A DNA stretch of 36,171 nt from Lachnoclostridium sp. (GCA_023665475.1 JAMPEB010000023.1:1-36171), one strand, 5' to 3'; counted from the first letter of the stretch, positions 16,753 to 26,162 are shown. The notes: generated from the letters alone by a model not told the origin. A program made the numbers and translations.

Positions 16753-18213
16753 ATGGAAATCTTAAACAAGGCGAAAACCGGGAAAAAAGAAAGACCAATC
16801 AAAGTAGTTCAGTTCGGCGAGGGCAATTTCCTGCGCGGATTTGTAGACTACATGATTGATATTGCCAATGAACAGGGCAAGTTTGATGGAGATATCGTTC
16901 TGATTAAACCCATCGAATTTGGAAATCTGGATATGTTCCATAAGCAGGACTGCCAATATACCGTTTCTCTCCGCGGCAATGTAAACGGCGAGGGCAAAAA
17001 GATAAACAGAATCGTTACCAGCGTTGCGGATGCTGTGGATACCAGCAGGGAATATCAGAAATACATGGGATTGGCAGAGATTGACACGCTGCGTTTTGTG
17101 GTTTCCAACACCACCGAGGCAGGTATCGTATTTGACAGCACCGATAAATTTGAAGCGGAACCTCCTAAAACCTTCCCCGGCAAACTGACCAAGTTCTTAT
17201 ATCATAGATTTGAAACTTTTAACGGGGACAAGAACAAGGGACTTGTAATGCTTCCCGTGGAGCTGATTGACGATAACGGTCTTCACCTTAAAGAATGCGT
17301 ACTGCAGTTAATAGACCTCTGGAAGCTCGGTGATGAATTTAAAAACTGGGTGAACGAGGCATGCATCTTTACCTCCACTCTGGTTGACCGTATCATTACA
17401 GGCTATCCCCGCGCTACGGAACAGCAGGAATGGGAAGAGCTTGGCTATGAAGACCATATCATGGTAACAGGCGAGCCTTTTGCACTGTGGGTTATCGAGT
17501 CCGACAAGGATATCAGCAAAGAGTTTGACCTTCCGGGTGCAGGACTTCCCGTCATCTTTACCACGGACCATCATCCTTACAAGCAGAGAAAGGTCCGCAT
17601 CTTAAACGGCGCCCACACTTCTTTCGTATTGGCGTCATGGCTGTGCGGCAACGATATCGTAAGACAGTCCATGGAAGACAGTGATGTAAGAGATTTCATG
17701 AACAAGACCATTTTTGACGAAGTGATTCCTACCCTGACCCTTCCCGAGGATGAATTAAAGGAGTTTGCGGGCGAAGTGGTGAACCGATTCAATAATCCTT
17801 ATGTGGACCACGCTCTTCTTGCAATTTCCTTAAACTCTGTATCTAAGTGGAGGGCAAGATGTCTTCCCAGCTTACTCGGCTATGTGGATAAGTTTGGCAA
17901 GCTTCCTGCACATTTGACTTTCTCCATCGCTGCGCTGATGGCGTTCTACTGCGGCACCGAAATCAGGGACGGCGCGCTGATTGGACATAGGAACGGCGAG
18001 GAATACTTAATCAAAGACGATTTACAGGTACTTGAGTTCTTCCGCGACAACTGCGGGAAAGATACCGTAACCTTTGTTACCGCTTATCTGGGAAGAGAAG
18101 ATTTCCACGGACAGGATTTGAACAAGGTGGCAGGACTTACCGATGCGGTTGTAGCATATCTGGACGATATTAAAACGAATGGAATGAGGGCAGCGTTATG
18201 CAAGATTTCTTAA
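16753..18213 (+). CDS. uxaB: Tagaturonate reductase (altronate oxidoreductase)
   Basis: Reduces D-tagaturonate to D-altronate with NADH. The 486-residue protein belongs to the long-chain mannitol dehydrogenase family: Rossmann entry VVQFGEGNFLRGF at the N-terminus, VSNTTEAGIVFD near residue 120, and the catalytic region HHPYKQRKVRILNGAHTS with the family Lys, Asn and His residues. I chose ATG at 16753 because GGAGGA lies six bases before it; an upstream in-frame GTG has no such site. The 3' end overlaps uxaA by 16 bases, indicating translational coupling. Confidence 0.95.
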   Translation: MEILNKAKTGKKERPIKVVQFGEGNFLRGFVDYMIDIANEQGKFDGDIVLIKPIEFGNLDMFHKQDCQYTVSLRGNVNGEGKKINRIVTSVADAVDTSREYQKYMGLAEIDTLRFVVSNTTEAGIVFDSTDKFEAEPPKTFPGKLTKFLYHRFETFNGDKNKGLVMLPVELIDDNGLHLKECVLQLIDLWKLGDEFKNWVNEACIFTSTLVDRIITGYPRATEQQEWEELGYEDHIMVTGEPFALWVIESDKDISKEFDLPGAGLPVIFTTDHHPYKQRKVRILNGAHTSFVLASWLCGNDIVRQSMEDSDVRDFMNKTIFDEVIPTLTLPEDELKEFAGEVVNRFNNPYVDHALLAISLNSVSKWRARCLPSLLGYVDKFGKLPAHLTFSIAALMAFYCGTEIRDGALIGHRNGEEYLIKDDLQVLEFFRDNCGKDTVTFVTAYLGREDFHGQDLNKVAGLTDAVVAYLDDIKTNGMRAALCKIS

Positions 18214-19700
18214 AAATCAATGACAATGACAATGTGGTGGTGGCGCTTAACACCATTCCCGCAGGCACAAGCATATCTGTCGGGTCTGACGGTGTGACGG
18301 TTACGGCTTTGGAGGAGATTCCTGCCGGACACAAAATGGCAATTTGTGATATTCCTGAGGGCGGAGAGGTGATCAAATACGGTTACCGCATCGGTAATGC
18401 AAAGGAAGCCATCAAGAAAGGCGGCTGGATTCACACCCACAATGTAAAGACTGCTCTGGGCGATTTGCTGGAGTATTCTTATAATCCCACTCCTGTGGAG
18501 GAGAAGCAGACAGAAGATGTCACCTTTATGGGCTTTAACCGCCCTGACGGCAAGGTGGGCGTGCGGAACGAAATCTGGGTAATTCCCACTGTGGGATGCG
18601 TCAACAATGTGGCGACTGCTATTGCAAAGAAAGCAAACGAATGGCTTAAGAGCGAATATGGTGAAAGCACTGTGGAGGAAGTCATTGCGTTCCCTCATCC
18701 TTACGGATGTTCCCAGATGGGAGACGATCAGGAACATACCAGAGCGATTCTGGCCGATTTGATCAATCATCCCAATGCCGGCGGTGTGCTGGTGCTGGGA
18801 CTTGGCTGCGAGAACAGCAATATTGATGTGTTAAAACCCTATATCGGCGATTATGATGAAAACAGGGTGAAATTTTTGGTATCACAGGAGTCCGATGATG
18901 AGATTGCGGATTCCGTGGAAATCATCAAGGGTCTGGTGAAGTATGCTTCCGGCTTCAAGAGGGAGCCTATCAGCGTAAGCAAGCTGGTAATCGGCATGAA
19001 ATGCGGAGGCAGCGACGGACTTTCCGGAATCACGGCGAACCCTTTGGTGGGACGGTTTTCCGATTTATTGATTTCCAAAGGCGGCACTACGATTCTCACG
19101 GAGGTGCCCGAGATGTTCGGCGCGGAAACCATTCTTATGAACCGATGTGCCAATGAAGAGCTGTTCCATAAGACCGTGGACTTGATCAATGATTTTAAGA
19201 ATTATTTTAAGAGCCATAATCAGACCATTTACGAAAATCCTTCTCCCGGAAACAAGAAGGGCGGCATTTCCACTTTGGAGGATAAGTCCTTGGGATGCAC
19301 CCAGAAATCCGGAAGCGCACTGGTGAAGGGCGTATTGGCATATGGGGAGACCGTAAAGACTCCCGGACTGAATCTCCTTTCCGCACCCGGCAATGATCTG
19401 GTGGCGGCTACAGCCCTTGCGGCGGCAGGAGCTCACATTGTGCTGTTTACCACAGGGAGGGGAACCCCTTTTGCTTCACCGGTTCCTACCATGAAGATTT
19501 CCACCAACTCAAGGCTGGCAGGCAAGAAATCCAATTGGATTGATTTTAACGCGGGCGTTTTGGTGGAAGACAGTACCATGGCGGATGAGACAGAGAGACT
19601 GTTTAACTATGTGGTTGAGGTTGCATCCGGCAAACAGGTATGCAGCGAGGCGGCAGGCTTCCACGACATGGCAATCTTTAAACAGGGCGTGACCTTGTAA
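18198..19700 (+). CDS. uxaA: Altronate dehydratase
   Basis: Dehydrates D-altronate to 2-keto-3-deoxy-D-gluconate. The 500-residue enzyme carries an N-terminal SAF domain (about residues 10-85, ending in GGWIHTHNVKTAL) and the large metal-dependent dehydratase domain with GFNRPDGKVGVRNE, HPYGCSQMGDD, GLGCENSNID and MKCGGSDGLSGITANP. It starts inside the end of uxaB and is followed by a strong terminator. The kinase and aldolase for its product are not in this window. Confidence 0.96.
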   Translation: MQDFLKINDNDNVVVALNTIPAGTSISVGSDGVTVTALEEIPAGHKMAICDIPEGGEVIKYGYRIGNAKEAIKKGGWIHTHNVKTALGDLLEYSYNPTPVEEKQTEDVTFMGFNRPDGKVGVRNEIWVIPTVGCVNNVATAIAKKANEWLKSEYGESTVEEVIAFPHPYGCSQMGDDQEHTRAILADLINHPNAGGVLVLGLGCENSNIDVLKPYIGDYDENRVKFLVSQESDDEIADSVEIIKGLVKYASGFKREPISVSKLVIGMKCGGSDGLSGITANPLVGRFSDLLISKGGTTILTEVPEMFGAETILMNRCANEELFHKTVDLINDFKNYFKSHNQTIYENPSPGNKKGGISTLEDKSLGCTQKSGSALVKGVLAYGETVKTPGLNLLSAPGNDLVAATALAAAGAHIVLFTTGRGTPFASPVPTMKISTNSRLAGKKSNWIDFNAGVLVEDSTMADETERLFNYVVEVASGKQVCSEAAGFHDMAIFKQGVTL

Positions 19701-19719
19701 GTATGCAGATTTCAAATGA

Positions 19720-19746
19720 TTGAGGCAGTATTTTTTACTGCCTCAA
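19720..19746 (+). terminator. Terminator of the uxaB-uxaA unit
   Basis: TTGAGGCAGTA (19720-19730) pairs with TACTGCCTCAA (19736-19746) around a T-rich 5-base loop. The downstream T content is modest. A second small hairpin, GCCTGC/GCAGGC near 19777-19791, lies before the next gene. Confidence 0.7.
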
Positions 19747-19836
19747 TAGTTTGTTAAATTTCACACTTTCAAGCATGCCTGCACAGCAGGCACAAACAAG
19801 CAATGTGAGATTTATGGGATGGAGATAATTATAAAT

Positions 19837-21354
19837 ATGAACAAGGTGCTTTCTGCGATAAAAAAGAATCAGGAAATCCTTTTTTGTATAGCGGCGGTGG
19901 GACTGCTTATAGTGATTTGCATTCCGTTGTTTATGGTTGCAAAATATAATTACATGTCGGCAGACGATTTCGGTTACGGAAGTATTACGCATCATGCGAT
20001 TCAGAACGGACAGCCATGGAAAATCTTTGGGTTGGCGGCGCAGCAGGCCATGCGGATTTATTTTACATGGCAGGGAAGTTTTTCCGCGATTTTTTTGTTT
20101 GCGCTGCAGCCCGGTATTTGGGGAGAACAGTATTACCAATTAGGAATTTACATTATTATTTTCTTTTTGGCGGTTATGCAGTTTATACTGTTAAAGAGGA
20201 TAAACGGGGGGGCAGGCGAAGTAAAAATCGGCAGGAAATGTCTGATAGGGCTTATTGCTTTATTGCTTCTTGTCCAGATTTTGTATGTGCCGTATCCGGA
20301 AGAATGTTTTTATTGGTTTAACGGAGGGCTGTATTACACCTTTTTTTATACATTGCAAATGTTGTTTTTCTCGGAAATTATCATTTTGTTCGGTTTTCCT
20401 TCCAAGCTGAGGGGAAAGCAAATATTGTTTTATTGCTGGATGTTGTTTTTGGCAATTGTTATAGGCGGCGGAAATTTGGGCACGGCTCTTTCCACGATAC
20501 TTACGCTGTGCCTGCTTACGGTTCTGCTGCTGGTCAAAAAGGAAGAACACCGATTCCATGTGCTGGCGATTACAGTAGTCTTTTTTCTGGCATTTCTGGC
20601 AAATATAGCAGCTCCGGGCAATGCGGTCAGGGCACAGGATCCGGGATATCATATCAACTCTCCTGTCATGACTGTACTGCTGTCGCTCTGGCATTGCATG
20701 ATAAATGTATATTCCTGGACCAATTACAAAATGTGGTTGATTCTGTTGATAGCGTTCCCGCTTTTGTGGAAAATGGCAGGAGTGATTACGAAAAACTGGA
20801 AGTTTCGGTTCCGTTTTCCGGCAATAGCCACTGTTTTTCTGTTTGGAATCTATGCATCACAGCTTGCGCCCATCAGCTATATGGAGGGTACATTCGGACC
20901 GAAGCGTATGGGGGATATGATGTGGTACAGTTATGTATGGTGGCTTTTCAGCGTAGAAATGTATTGGATAGGCTGGTTCAGATGCCGTTTTTCGGAGAGA
21001 AAAGTTTTTGCCCCGGTCAAGTCGTTTCTGTCCCGTTATTACGGAATCATGCAGATATGTTGTCTGGCATTATGGTGTGTATCAGTGCTTCTGACGGATG
21101 TACGCGGCACCGGCGCTTATAAGGCGTGGGCGGCGGTAAGGAGCGGCGAAGCCGGGCAGTACGCTCTGGAAAATGAAGAGCGCCTTGCGGTTTTGCAAAA
21201 TCCTGAGATAAAAGATGTATATTTTTATGAAATAGAGCATAGAGTAGAACCGATTTTTGTTTTTGATATTACGGAGAATAATCAAAACGATTCCAATACC
21301 AGTATGGCAAGGTTCTATGATAAGAATACCGTAAATTTGATTGTGGACGAATAG
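19837..21354 (+). CDS. DUF6056-like polytopic membrane protein (GT-C-like), paralogue 1
   Basis: An integral membrane protein of 505 residues with about 10-12 hydrophobic segments. After the first segment comes YNYMSADDFGYG (residues 38-48), an acidic pair in the first outer loop as in GT-C glycosyltransferases, which use lipid-linked sugars. Further marks are TWQGSFSAIFLF, PYPEECFYWFNGGLYYTFFYT, APGNAVRAQDPGYHINSPVM and FGPKRMGDMMWYSYVWW. A short polar tail (about residues 430-505) follows the last segment. I favour ATG at 19837 over 19819 by comparison with its paralogue at 21861, although the spacing to GGAG is long (12 bases). The substrate is unknown. It lies within the pectin-use region. 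Confidence 0.75.
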   Translation: MNKVLSAIKKNQEILFCIAAVGLLIVICIPLFMVAKYNYMSADDFGYGSITHHAIQNGQPWKIFGLAAQQAMRIYFTWQGSFSAIFLFALQPGIWGEQYYQLGIYIIIFFLAVMQFILLKRINGGAGEVKIGRKCLIGLIALLLLVQILYVPYPEECFYWFNGGLYYTFFYTLQMLFFSEIIILFGFPSKLRGKQILFYCWMLFLAIVIGGGNLGTALSTILTLCLLTVLLLVKKEEHRFHVLAITVVFFLAFLANIAAPGNAVRAQDPGYHINSPVMTVLLSLWHCMINVYSWTNYKMWLILLIAFPLLWKMAGVITKNWKFRFRFPAIATVFLFGIYASQLAPISYMEGTFGPKRMGDMMWYSYVWWLFSVEMYWIGWFRCRFSERKVFAPVKSFLSRYYGIMQICCLALWCVSVLLTDVRGTGAYKAWAAVRSGEAGQYALENEERLAVLQNPEIKDVYFYEIEHRVEPIFVFDITENNQNDSNTSMARFYDKNTVNLIVDE

Positions 21355-21384
21355 TATTTCATATATAAAAAAGGAGGAAAAACG

Positions 21385-21849
21385 ATGGATTGGACGGTAG
21401 AACAAATCAAGGCGCTGCCTCGTACGGAAGAGGGGATTTTTGATTTTACGGGAATCGGAGAAAATCTCTATCAGGCGGCAGCGGAGATATACCCGGTCTA
21501 TGCGGCTTATGAGACGGATCATAACAAGAAGGAAGGTTATCCGGATATCATGGCTCAGATGCGTGTGCTGGACAAAAAAGCGGCGGGGGAGTTTTCCTTT
21601 GGCAATGCTTCCGCATATGTGGGGGCGCTGCTGCATACCCTTGAAAAAATCAGCCCTGAAATTTATGAAAATTACAGGGAGCTTGTGGATATGTTAAGGG
21701 CTGCCGTGAAACGCACCCTGTCCGAATATTATACAGCGGAAAGCGGTTTTGCGGGAAATCCCGATGAGGTGAAAGCGTTCTGTGATGCCGTAAAAGAGGC
21801 ATGCAGCCTTGATTTGCTGCTGGCGGAAAAATATCAAATGTGCTTCTAG
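21385..21849 (+). CDS. Small helical protein between two DUF6056 paralogues; possible GH88/GH105-like fragment
   Basis: A 154-residue soluble, mostly helical protein with an excellent AAGGAGG site, so it is probably translated. Two stretches recall the helical barrel of unsaturated uronyl hydrolases (GH88/GH105): IYPVYAAYETDHNKKEGYPDIMAQ, and FGNASAYVGALLHTLEKISPEIYENY..LVDMLR, which resembles their RGNGW..AL..TLE region. The catalytic aspartates of those enzymes are not visible and the length is under half of theirs. It may be a truncated or repurposed domain; the similarity is weak and from memory. It ends 11 bases before the second membrane paralogue. Confidence 0.6.
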   Translation: MDWTVEQIKALPRTEEGIFDFTGIGENLYQAAAEIYPVYAAYETDHNKKEGYPDIMAQMRVLDKKAAGEFSFGNASAYVGALLHTLEKISPEIYENYRELVDMLRAAVKRTLSEYYTAESGFAGNPDEVKAFCDAVKEACSLDLLLAEKYQMCF

Positions 21850-21860
21850 GGGATTGCCGT

Positions 21861-23381
21861 ATGAGAGGAATGTTTTCCCTGATCAAAAAGAAACAGGCGC
21901 TCATTTTCAGTGTGGCAGTGGTATCGCTGTTTATTTTCATCTGCATTCCCCTGCTTGTGATTGCACGATACAATTATATGTCTGTGGATGATTATGGATA
22001 TGGAGCGGCGGCGCATCAGGCGATTCAGAACGGGCAGCCTTGGAAGATATTCGGTTTGGCGGCAAAACAGGCAGCCGGTGTTTACCGGACATGGCAGGGA
22101 AGTTTTTCCGCGGTGTTTCTTTTCGGCCTGCAACCCGGCATCTGGGGCGAAAAATACTATCAGTTGGGAATTTATTTGATTCTTTTCTGCCTGATGGCGA
22201 CGCAGTTTCTGGTGATTAAGAGGATTGCGGGGACGGGACAGGCTAAGGTGAGCAGGAGGTGTTTTCTGGGAGTCTGCACTTTGCTGTATCTGGTTCAGGT
22301 TTTTTACATGCCTTATCCGGAAGAATGTTTTTACTGGCTCAACGGCAGCTTATACTATACATTTTTTTATACAATGCAGCTCTTATTGTTTTCGGAAATT
22401 CTTGTGGTGTTCCGGTTTCCGGCAAGACTGAAAGGAAAGCATCTGCTGTTTTTGGGCTGGATGATGATTCTGGCGGTTGCGGTAGGCGGCAGCAATCTTG
22501 CCACGGCTCTTTCCACGGCATTGGTGTTTTGCCTGCTGACTGTTATCTTATTTATAAAAAAGCAGCCGCACCGATTTTATCTTTTTATGGTTACGGTGGT
22601 TTATCTGATTGCGTTTGCCCTTAATATGGCGGCGCCCGGCAATGCCATCAGGGCACAGGACCCCGGATATCACCTGAATTCGCCGGTGATGGCGGTGTTT
22701 TCTACCGTCTGGCATAATCTGATTCTTTTGCAGGCGTGGACCAATGTAAAAATGTGGCTGATTTTACTGATGGCGGCTCCCTTTTTATGGCAGATTGCCG
22801 GGGCAGTGACCCGGAATTGGAAATTTACTTTCAGGCTTCCGGTAATCGCTACGGTTTTTCTCTTTGGAATTTACGCCTCCCAGTTGGCGCCTATCACTTA
22901 TGTCAATAATACCTTCGGGCCGAAGCGTATGAATGATATGATATGGTGCAGTTATGTGTTATGGATTTTCAGCGTGGAAGGATATTGGCTGGGATGGTTC
23001 CGGCACCGTTACGGGGAGGATAAGCGCTTTACCCGTATAAAATCCTATCTGGCGGACCGTGTCGGAATAATACAGATATGCTGTCTGGCACTGTGGTGTG
23101 CATTGGCGTTGGTAACCAATGTAAAGGACAGCAGCACTTATAAGGCAAGCGCGGCGTTATTGAGCGGAAAGGCGCAGAAATACGGGGAAGAAAATGAAGA
23201 ACGCCTGAAAATCCTGCATGACCCCAATGTCAAGGATGTCTATTTTTATCCGATACAATATGGCGTTGACCCGATTTACAATGTAGATATTTCCGCCGAC
23301 AATCAGGACAATGCGAATGTCAGTATGGCGCAGTTTTACAATAAAAACAGTGTGAATTTGATACAGGACGAAACGGAATGA
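21861..23381 (+). CDS. DUF6056-like polytopic membrane protein (GT-C-like), paralogue 2
   Basis: A close paralogue of the protein at 19837, 506 residues, alignable over its whole length: YNYMSVDDYGYG, TWQGSFSAVFLFGLQPGIWGE, PYPEECFYWLNGSLYYTFFYT, APGNAIRAQDPGYHLNSPVM, FGPKRMNDMIWCSYVLW. The acidic DD pair is at 43-44. The start at 21861 follows AGGGG and comes 11 bases after the previous stop; an in-frame ATG at 21840 would overlap. The pair presumably arose by tandem duplication with the small gene now between them. GH28 follows 31 bases later, so the two may be co-transcribed. Confidence 0.75.
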   Translation: MRGMFSLIKKKQALIFSVAVVSLFIFICIPLLVIARYNYMSVDDYGYGAAAHQAIQNGQPWKIFGLAAKQAAGVYRTWQGSFSAVFLFGLQPGIWGEKYYQLGIYLILFCLMATQFLVIKRIAGTGQAKVSRRCFLGVCTLLYLVQVFYMPYPEECFYWLNGSLYYTFFYTMQLLLFSEILVVFRFPARLKGKHLLFLGWMMILAVAVGGSNLATALSTALVFCLLTVILFIKKQPHRFYLFMVTVVYLIAFALNMAAPGNAIRAQDPGYHLNSPVMAVFSTVWHNLILLQAWTNVKMWLILLMAAPFLWQIAGAVTRNWKFTFRLPVIATVFLFGIYASQLAPITYVNNTFGPKRMNDMIWCSYVLWIFSVEGYWLGWFRHRYGEDKRFTRIKSYLADRVGIIQICCLALWCALALVTNVKDSSTYKASAALLSGKAQKYGEENEERLKILHDPNVKDVYFYPIQYGVDPIYNVDISADNQDNANVSMAQFYNKNSVNLIQDETE

Positions 23382-23412
23382 AGATGTGTTAAACAGAAAA
23401 GGAGGTATGGAA

Positions 23413-24966
23413 ATGGAAATCATACATATCATGCACACGGCAAGGAGTGCGGCTATAGAAATCAAAGACGGGGGCAGGCATTTTACGAAAAAGGCTTACA
23501 CCATCAAAGTAAACGGGGAGGAGTACGGAAGCACGGACAAAACTATCACCTCCCTGTATGGACTGAAACCGGATACCGAGTATCTGGCGGAGGTGTTTGC
23601 GGAGGGCGAAAAGCAGGGAGAGGTTTCCTTTAAGACGGATTATGAGTTTGTCACTTTGGATGTGACCAAATTCGGTGCAAAAGGTGACGGGGAGCATGAT
23701 GACACCCATTTCATTCAGGCGGCTATTATGGCTTGCCCCAAGGACAGCCGCATCTATTTTCCGGCGGGGACTTACCGCATCACAAGCCTGTTTTTGAAGA
23801 GCCATATCCGCATAGAGCTTGCAGAAGGCGCGGAGCTTAAGGCATTCACTGATAGAACTATGTTTCCCACCTTTCCGGCTATGATTCAAAGCTATGACGA
23901 GACGGACGAGTATAATCTGGGGACATGGGAAGGGAATCCCCTGCCTATGTTTTCCGGCATTATCTGCGGCGTGGGCGTGGAAGATGTGGTGATTTACGGA
24001 AAAGGAACCATCAACGGCAACGCTTCCAAGGAAAATTGGTGGAACAATCCCAAGGTGATGAATATTGCATTCCGTCCCAGGCTGTTCTTTATCAGCGGAT
24101 GTGAGAATGTTACCCTGCAGGGAGTGAAATTCTGTAATTCTCCTTCTTGGACCCTGCATCCGTATTTCAGCAATCATTTGAGATTTGTAAATGTTATCGT
24201 GGAGAACCCGGCGGATTCCCCCAACACGGATGGACTGGACCCCGAATCCTGCAAGGATGTGGAAATCTTGGGCGTGCGTTTCTCCTTGGGCGATGACTGT
24301 ATCGCAGTGAAGAGCGGCAAGATTTATATGGGAAGAAAGCACAAGACTCCCTCTGAAAATATCCATATCCGTCAGTGCCTGATGGAGAACGGGCACGGTG
24401 CAGTGACTCTGGGAAGCGAGATGGCAGGCGGCGTGGTAAACCTGACTGTGGAGGACTGCATTTTCCGCCACACGGACAGAGGGCTCCGCATTAAAACCAG
24501 ACGCGGGCGCGGTAAAGATGCCATTCTCAGCAACATTACCTTCCGCAACCTGACTCTGGACCATGTAATGACTCCTCTGGTAGTCAACGCCTTTTATTTC
24601 TGCGACCCTGACGGAAAAACCAAATATGTGCAGTCAAGGGATGTATATCCTGTGGATGACAGGACTCCGTCTATCAGGAAGATGGTGTTTGAAAATATGG
24701 AATGTACCAACTGCCATGTGGCAGCGGCATATTTTGACGGGCTTCCGGAGGCAAAGATAGAAGAAATCGAGATGCGGAATATCTCGATAAGCTATGCTGC
24801 GGATGCAAAGTGCGATGTGCCGGCAATGTCGGAAGGCGTGGAGAAGAGCAGTAAGAGAGGACTCTTTGCAAGAAATGTGAAGAAGCTTACGCTGGATAAT
24901 GTGACAATCGAGGGACAGGACGGAGAGGCATACGAGCTGATTGGTGTGGATGAATTAGTAAAGTAA
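23413..24966 (+). CDS. Glycoside hydrolase family 28 (polygalacturonase-like)
   Basis: Hydrolyses alpha-1,4-galacturonan. Residues 1-75 form a fibronectin-III-like cap (YGLKPDTEYLAEVF), and from 84 on a right-handed beta-helix begins with VTKFGAKGDGEHDDT. All four GH28 signatures are present: NTDG (271-274), DD (294-295), GHG (327-329) and RIK (359-361). No signal peptide is visible, so it should act in the cytoplasm on imported oligogalacturonides, probably as an exo-enzyme feeding UxaC. I chose ATG at 23413, seven bases after AAAGGAGGT; upstream GTG and ATG codons are too close to that site. Length 517. Confidence 0.94.
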   Translation: MEIIHIMHTARSAAIEIKDGGRHFTKKAYTIKVNGEEYGSTDKTITSLYGLKPDTEYLAEVFAEGEKQGEVSFKTDYEFVTLDVTKFGAKGDGEHDDTHFIQAAIMACPKDSRIYFPAGTYRITSLFLKSHIRIELAEGAELKAFTDRTMFPTFPAMIQSYDETDEYNLGTWEGNPLPMFSGIICGVGVEDVVIYGKGTINGNASKENWWNNPKVMNIAFRPRLFFISGCENVTLQGVKFCNSPSWTLHPYFSNHLRFVNVIVENPADSPNTDGLDPESCKDVEILGVRFSLGDDCIAVKSGKIYMGRKHKTPSENIHIRQCLMENGHGAVTLGSEMAGGVVNLTVEDCIFRHTDRGLRIKTRRGRGKDAILSNITFRNLTLDHVMTPLVVNAFYFCDPDGKTKYVQSRDVYPVDDRTPSIRKMVFENMECTNCHVAAAYFDGLPEAKIEEIEMRNISISYAADAKCDVPAMSEGVEKSSKRGLFARNVKKLTLDNVTIEGQDGEAYELIGVDELVK

Positions 24967-25009
24967 CCGCCCAAAGATAAAATTACCATGCAGTATGCAG
25001 GAGGTATAA

Positions 25010-25068
25010 GATTGAAAATTAGAAATTTTCAATCTCGGAATTTGTGATGCTGCGCATCCCAAAGTTCC
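25010..25068. repeat. Two adjoining stem-loops placed directly after a vacant ribosome binding site
   Basis: GATTGAAAATT (25010-25020) pairs with AATTTTCAATC (25024-25034), an 11-bp perfect stem. Next to it 25037-25050 pairs with 25054-25068 as a long hairpin with one bulge and one mismatch. AGGAGGTATAAG at 24999-25010 is a perfect ribosome binding site whose only nearby start is TTG at 25012, giving an 11-codon peptide that is itself the hairpin. This suggests insertion of a palindromic element between the binding site and its original gene. Confidence 0.6.
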
Positions 25069-25111
25069 AATTGATTAAAATGCCGCTGGCGCGACGGAAT
25101 GAGAGGTAAGG

Positions 25112-25966
25112 ATGTCTATAGAAATATCTGTCAGACAAAAAGGGATATTCAATAAGAAACCTCTGCCCTTGGATGTGATTCTTGGCGAGAATTTAAAATA
25201 TGGGTATTATGACGGCTTCCGGCTGGAACGGGATACCTTGGGAGAAAAAGAGTTTGTTGCCTATCATCCCGACCATATCGGCAGAGGCTTCAGTGTCATC
25301 TGGAAACAGGGCGAAAAGGCAAAAGTAGACTTAAGGCTTTTAACCCCTGCCTCCGACGAAGAGGTGGAGGATTTTTATGAGTGTGTTACCCGAATCGCCA
25401 AGTTTTGGGAAAATAGTGTGGTAGAGGTGGAGGGAAAACCGGGAAGCCTTGAGGAGTGCCTGAACGGAAAAGAGCATATGCTTGAATGGAACCGGAATGT
25501 CATCGGCGGTTTGCGGGAGGAAAAAAGCCTCAAGCAGGCTCCCCTTATCCTGATGGGCGCCCTCTGGCCCCTATCTCTTTCCGCGGAGGACTTACAGAGG
25601 GTATCCCGGGGTTCTGAAGCATTCCGGGAATATATGCACCAAAAGCAGAGCATGGATGTGTATTATGCTGTTCCTCGTTTTTATAAGGATGAGCAGGGAC
25701 TTTTCGGAGCATATACCTGTTCGGAGGATACAAGGAGCATCTTCCCTTCAAAGGCGCAGCTTCCTTTTTGGGCGGATAAGTCCCTTCAGGTGGACAGATG
25801 GAAGGTTTCGCTGTATTCCTTTACGGTAGATGATATCATAGGAATCATCGACTATGAGCAGTTTTTAAAGAGCATTCCCGAAGATAAAAAGCATCCCTAT
25901 GATGCGGACCATATATTGGTAGAACCTTTGGGCTGGGAAATTTTAATGGAGATGGCAAAAGTGTGA
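25112..25966 (+). CDS. DUF4299-like protein of unknown function
   Basis: A soluble 284-residue protein with no signal peptide or membrane segment. The N-terminus (MSIEISVRQKGIFNKKPLPLDVIL...NLKYGYYDGFRL) resembles the DUF4299 family of Firmicutes, whose role is unknown. A middle region has FYECVTRIAKFWENSVVEVEGKPGSLEECL. The start ATG at 25112 has GAGAGG just upstream. Its likely former ribosome binding site is separated from it by a palindromic element. The following gap holds the tandem palindromes at 25969-26230. Confidence 0.55.
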   Translation: MSIEISVRQKGIFNKKPLPLDVILGENLKYGYYDGFRLERDTLGEKEFVAYHPDHIGRGFSVIWKQGEKAKVDLRLLTPASDEEVEDFYECVTRIAKFWENSVVEVEGKPGSLEECLNGKEHMLEWNRNVIGGLREEKSLKQAPLILMGALWPLSLSAEDLQRVSRGSEAFREYMHQKQSMDVYYAVPRFYKDEQGLFGAYTCSEDTRSIFPSKAQLPFWADKSLQVDRWKVSLYSFTVDDIIGIIDYEQFLKSIPEDKKHPYDADHILVEPLGWEILMEMAKV

Positions 25967-25968
25967 AC

Positions 25969-26160
25969 GGAATGAAGATTTTCTAAGGTTGGAAAGAACT
26001 CGACCTAAGAAAATCTAAATCATTCCGGGAATGAAGATTTTCTAAGGTTGGAAAGAACTCGACCTAAGAAAATCTAAATCATTCCGGGAATGAAGCTTTT
26101 CTAAGGTTGGAAAGTACCCAACCCATAGCGCTGAAGCGCATGGAAAATCTAATTCGTTCC
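25969..26160. repeat. Tandem array of palindromic units, 59-bp period
   Basis: Two identical 58-base units (25969-26026 and 26028-26085), each a long hairpin from GGAATGAAGATTTTCTAAGG to CCTAAGAAAATCTAAATCATTCC-type arms, with a 59-base period. A third copy (26087-26160) keeps the outer arms but has a different centre, with GGTTGG/CCAACC and GCGC/GCGC sub-hairpins. The array begins three bases after the stop codon of the upstream gene. There are no spacers of differing sequence, so it is not a CRISPR array. Confidence 0.85.
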
Positions 26161-26162
26161 GC

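Noticed and set aside
23389..24564. Long open frame of 391 codons on the minus strand opposite the GH28 gene.
   Set aside because: It is the antisense shadow of a GH28 gene with all four catalytic signatures, and the translation is compositionally odd with no recognisable domain.
25969..26160. Tandem repeats that could suggest a CRISPR array.
   Set aside because: The units abut with one base between them and no variable spacers; each unit is itself a long palindrome and no cas gene is present.
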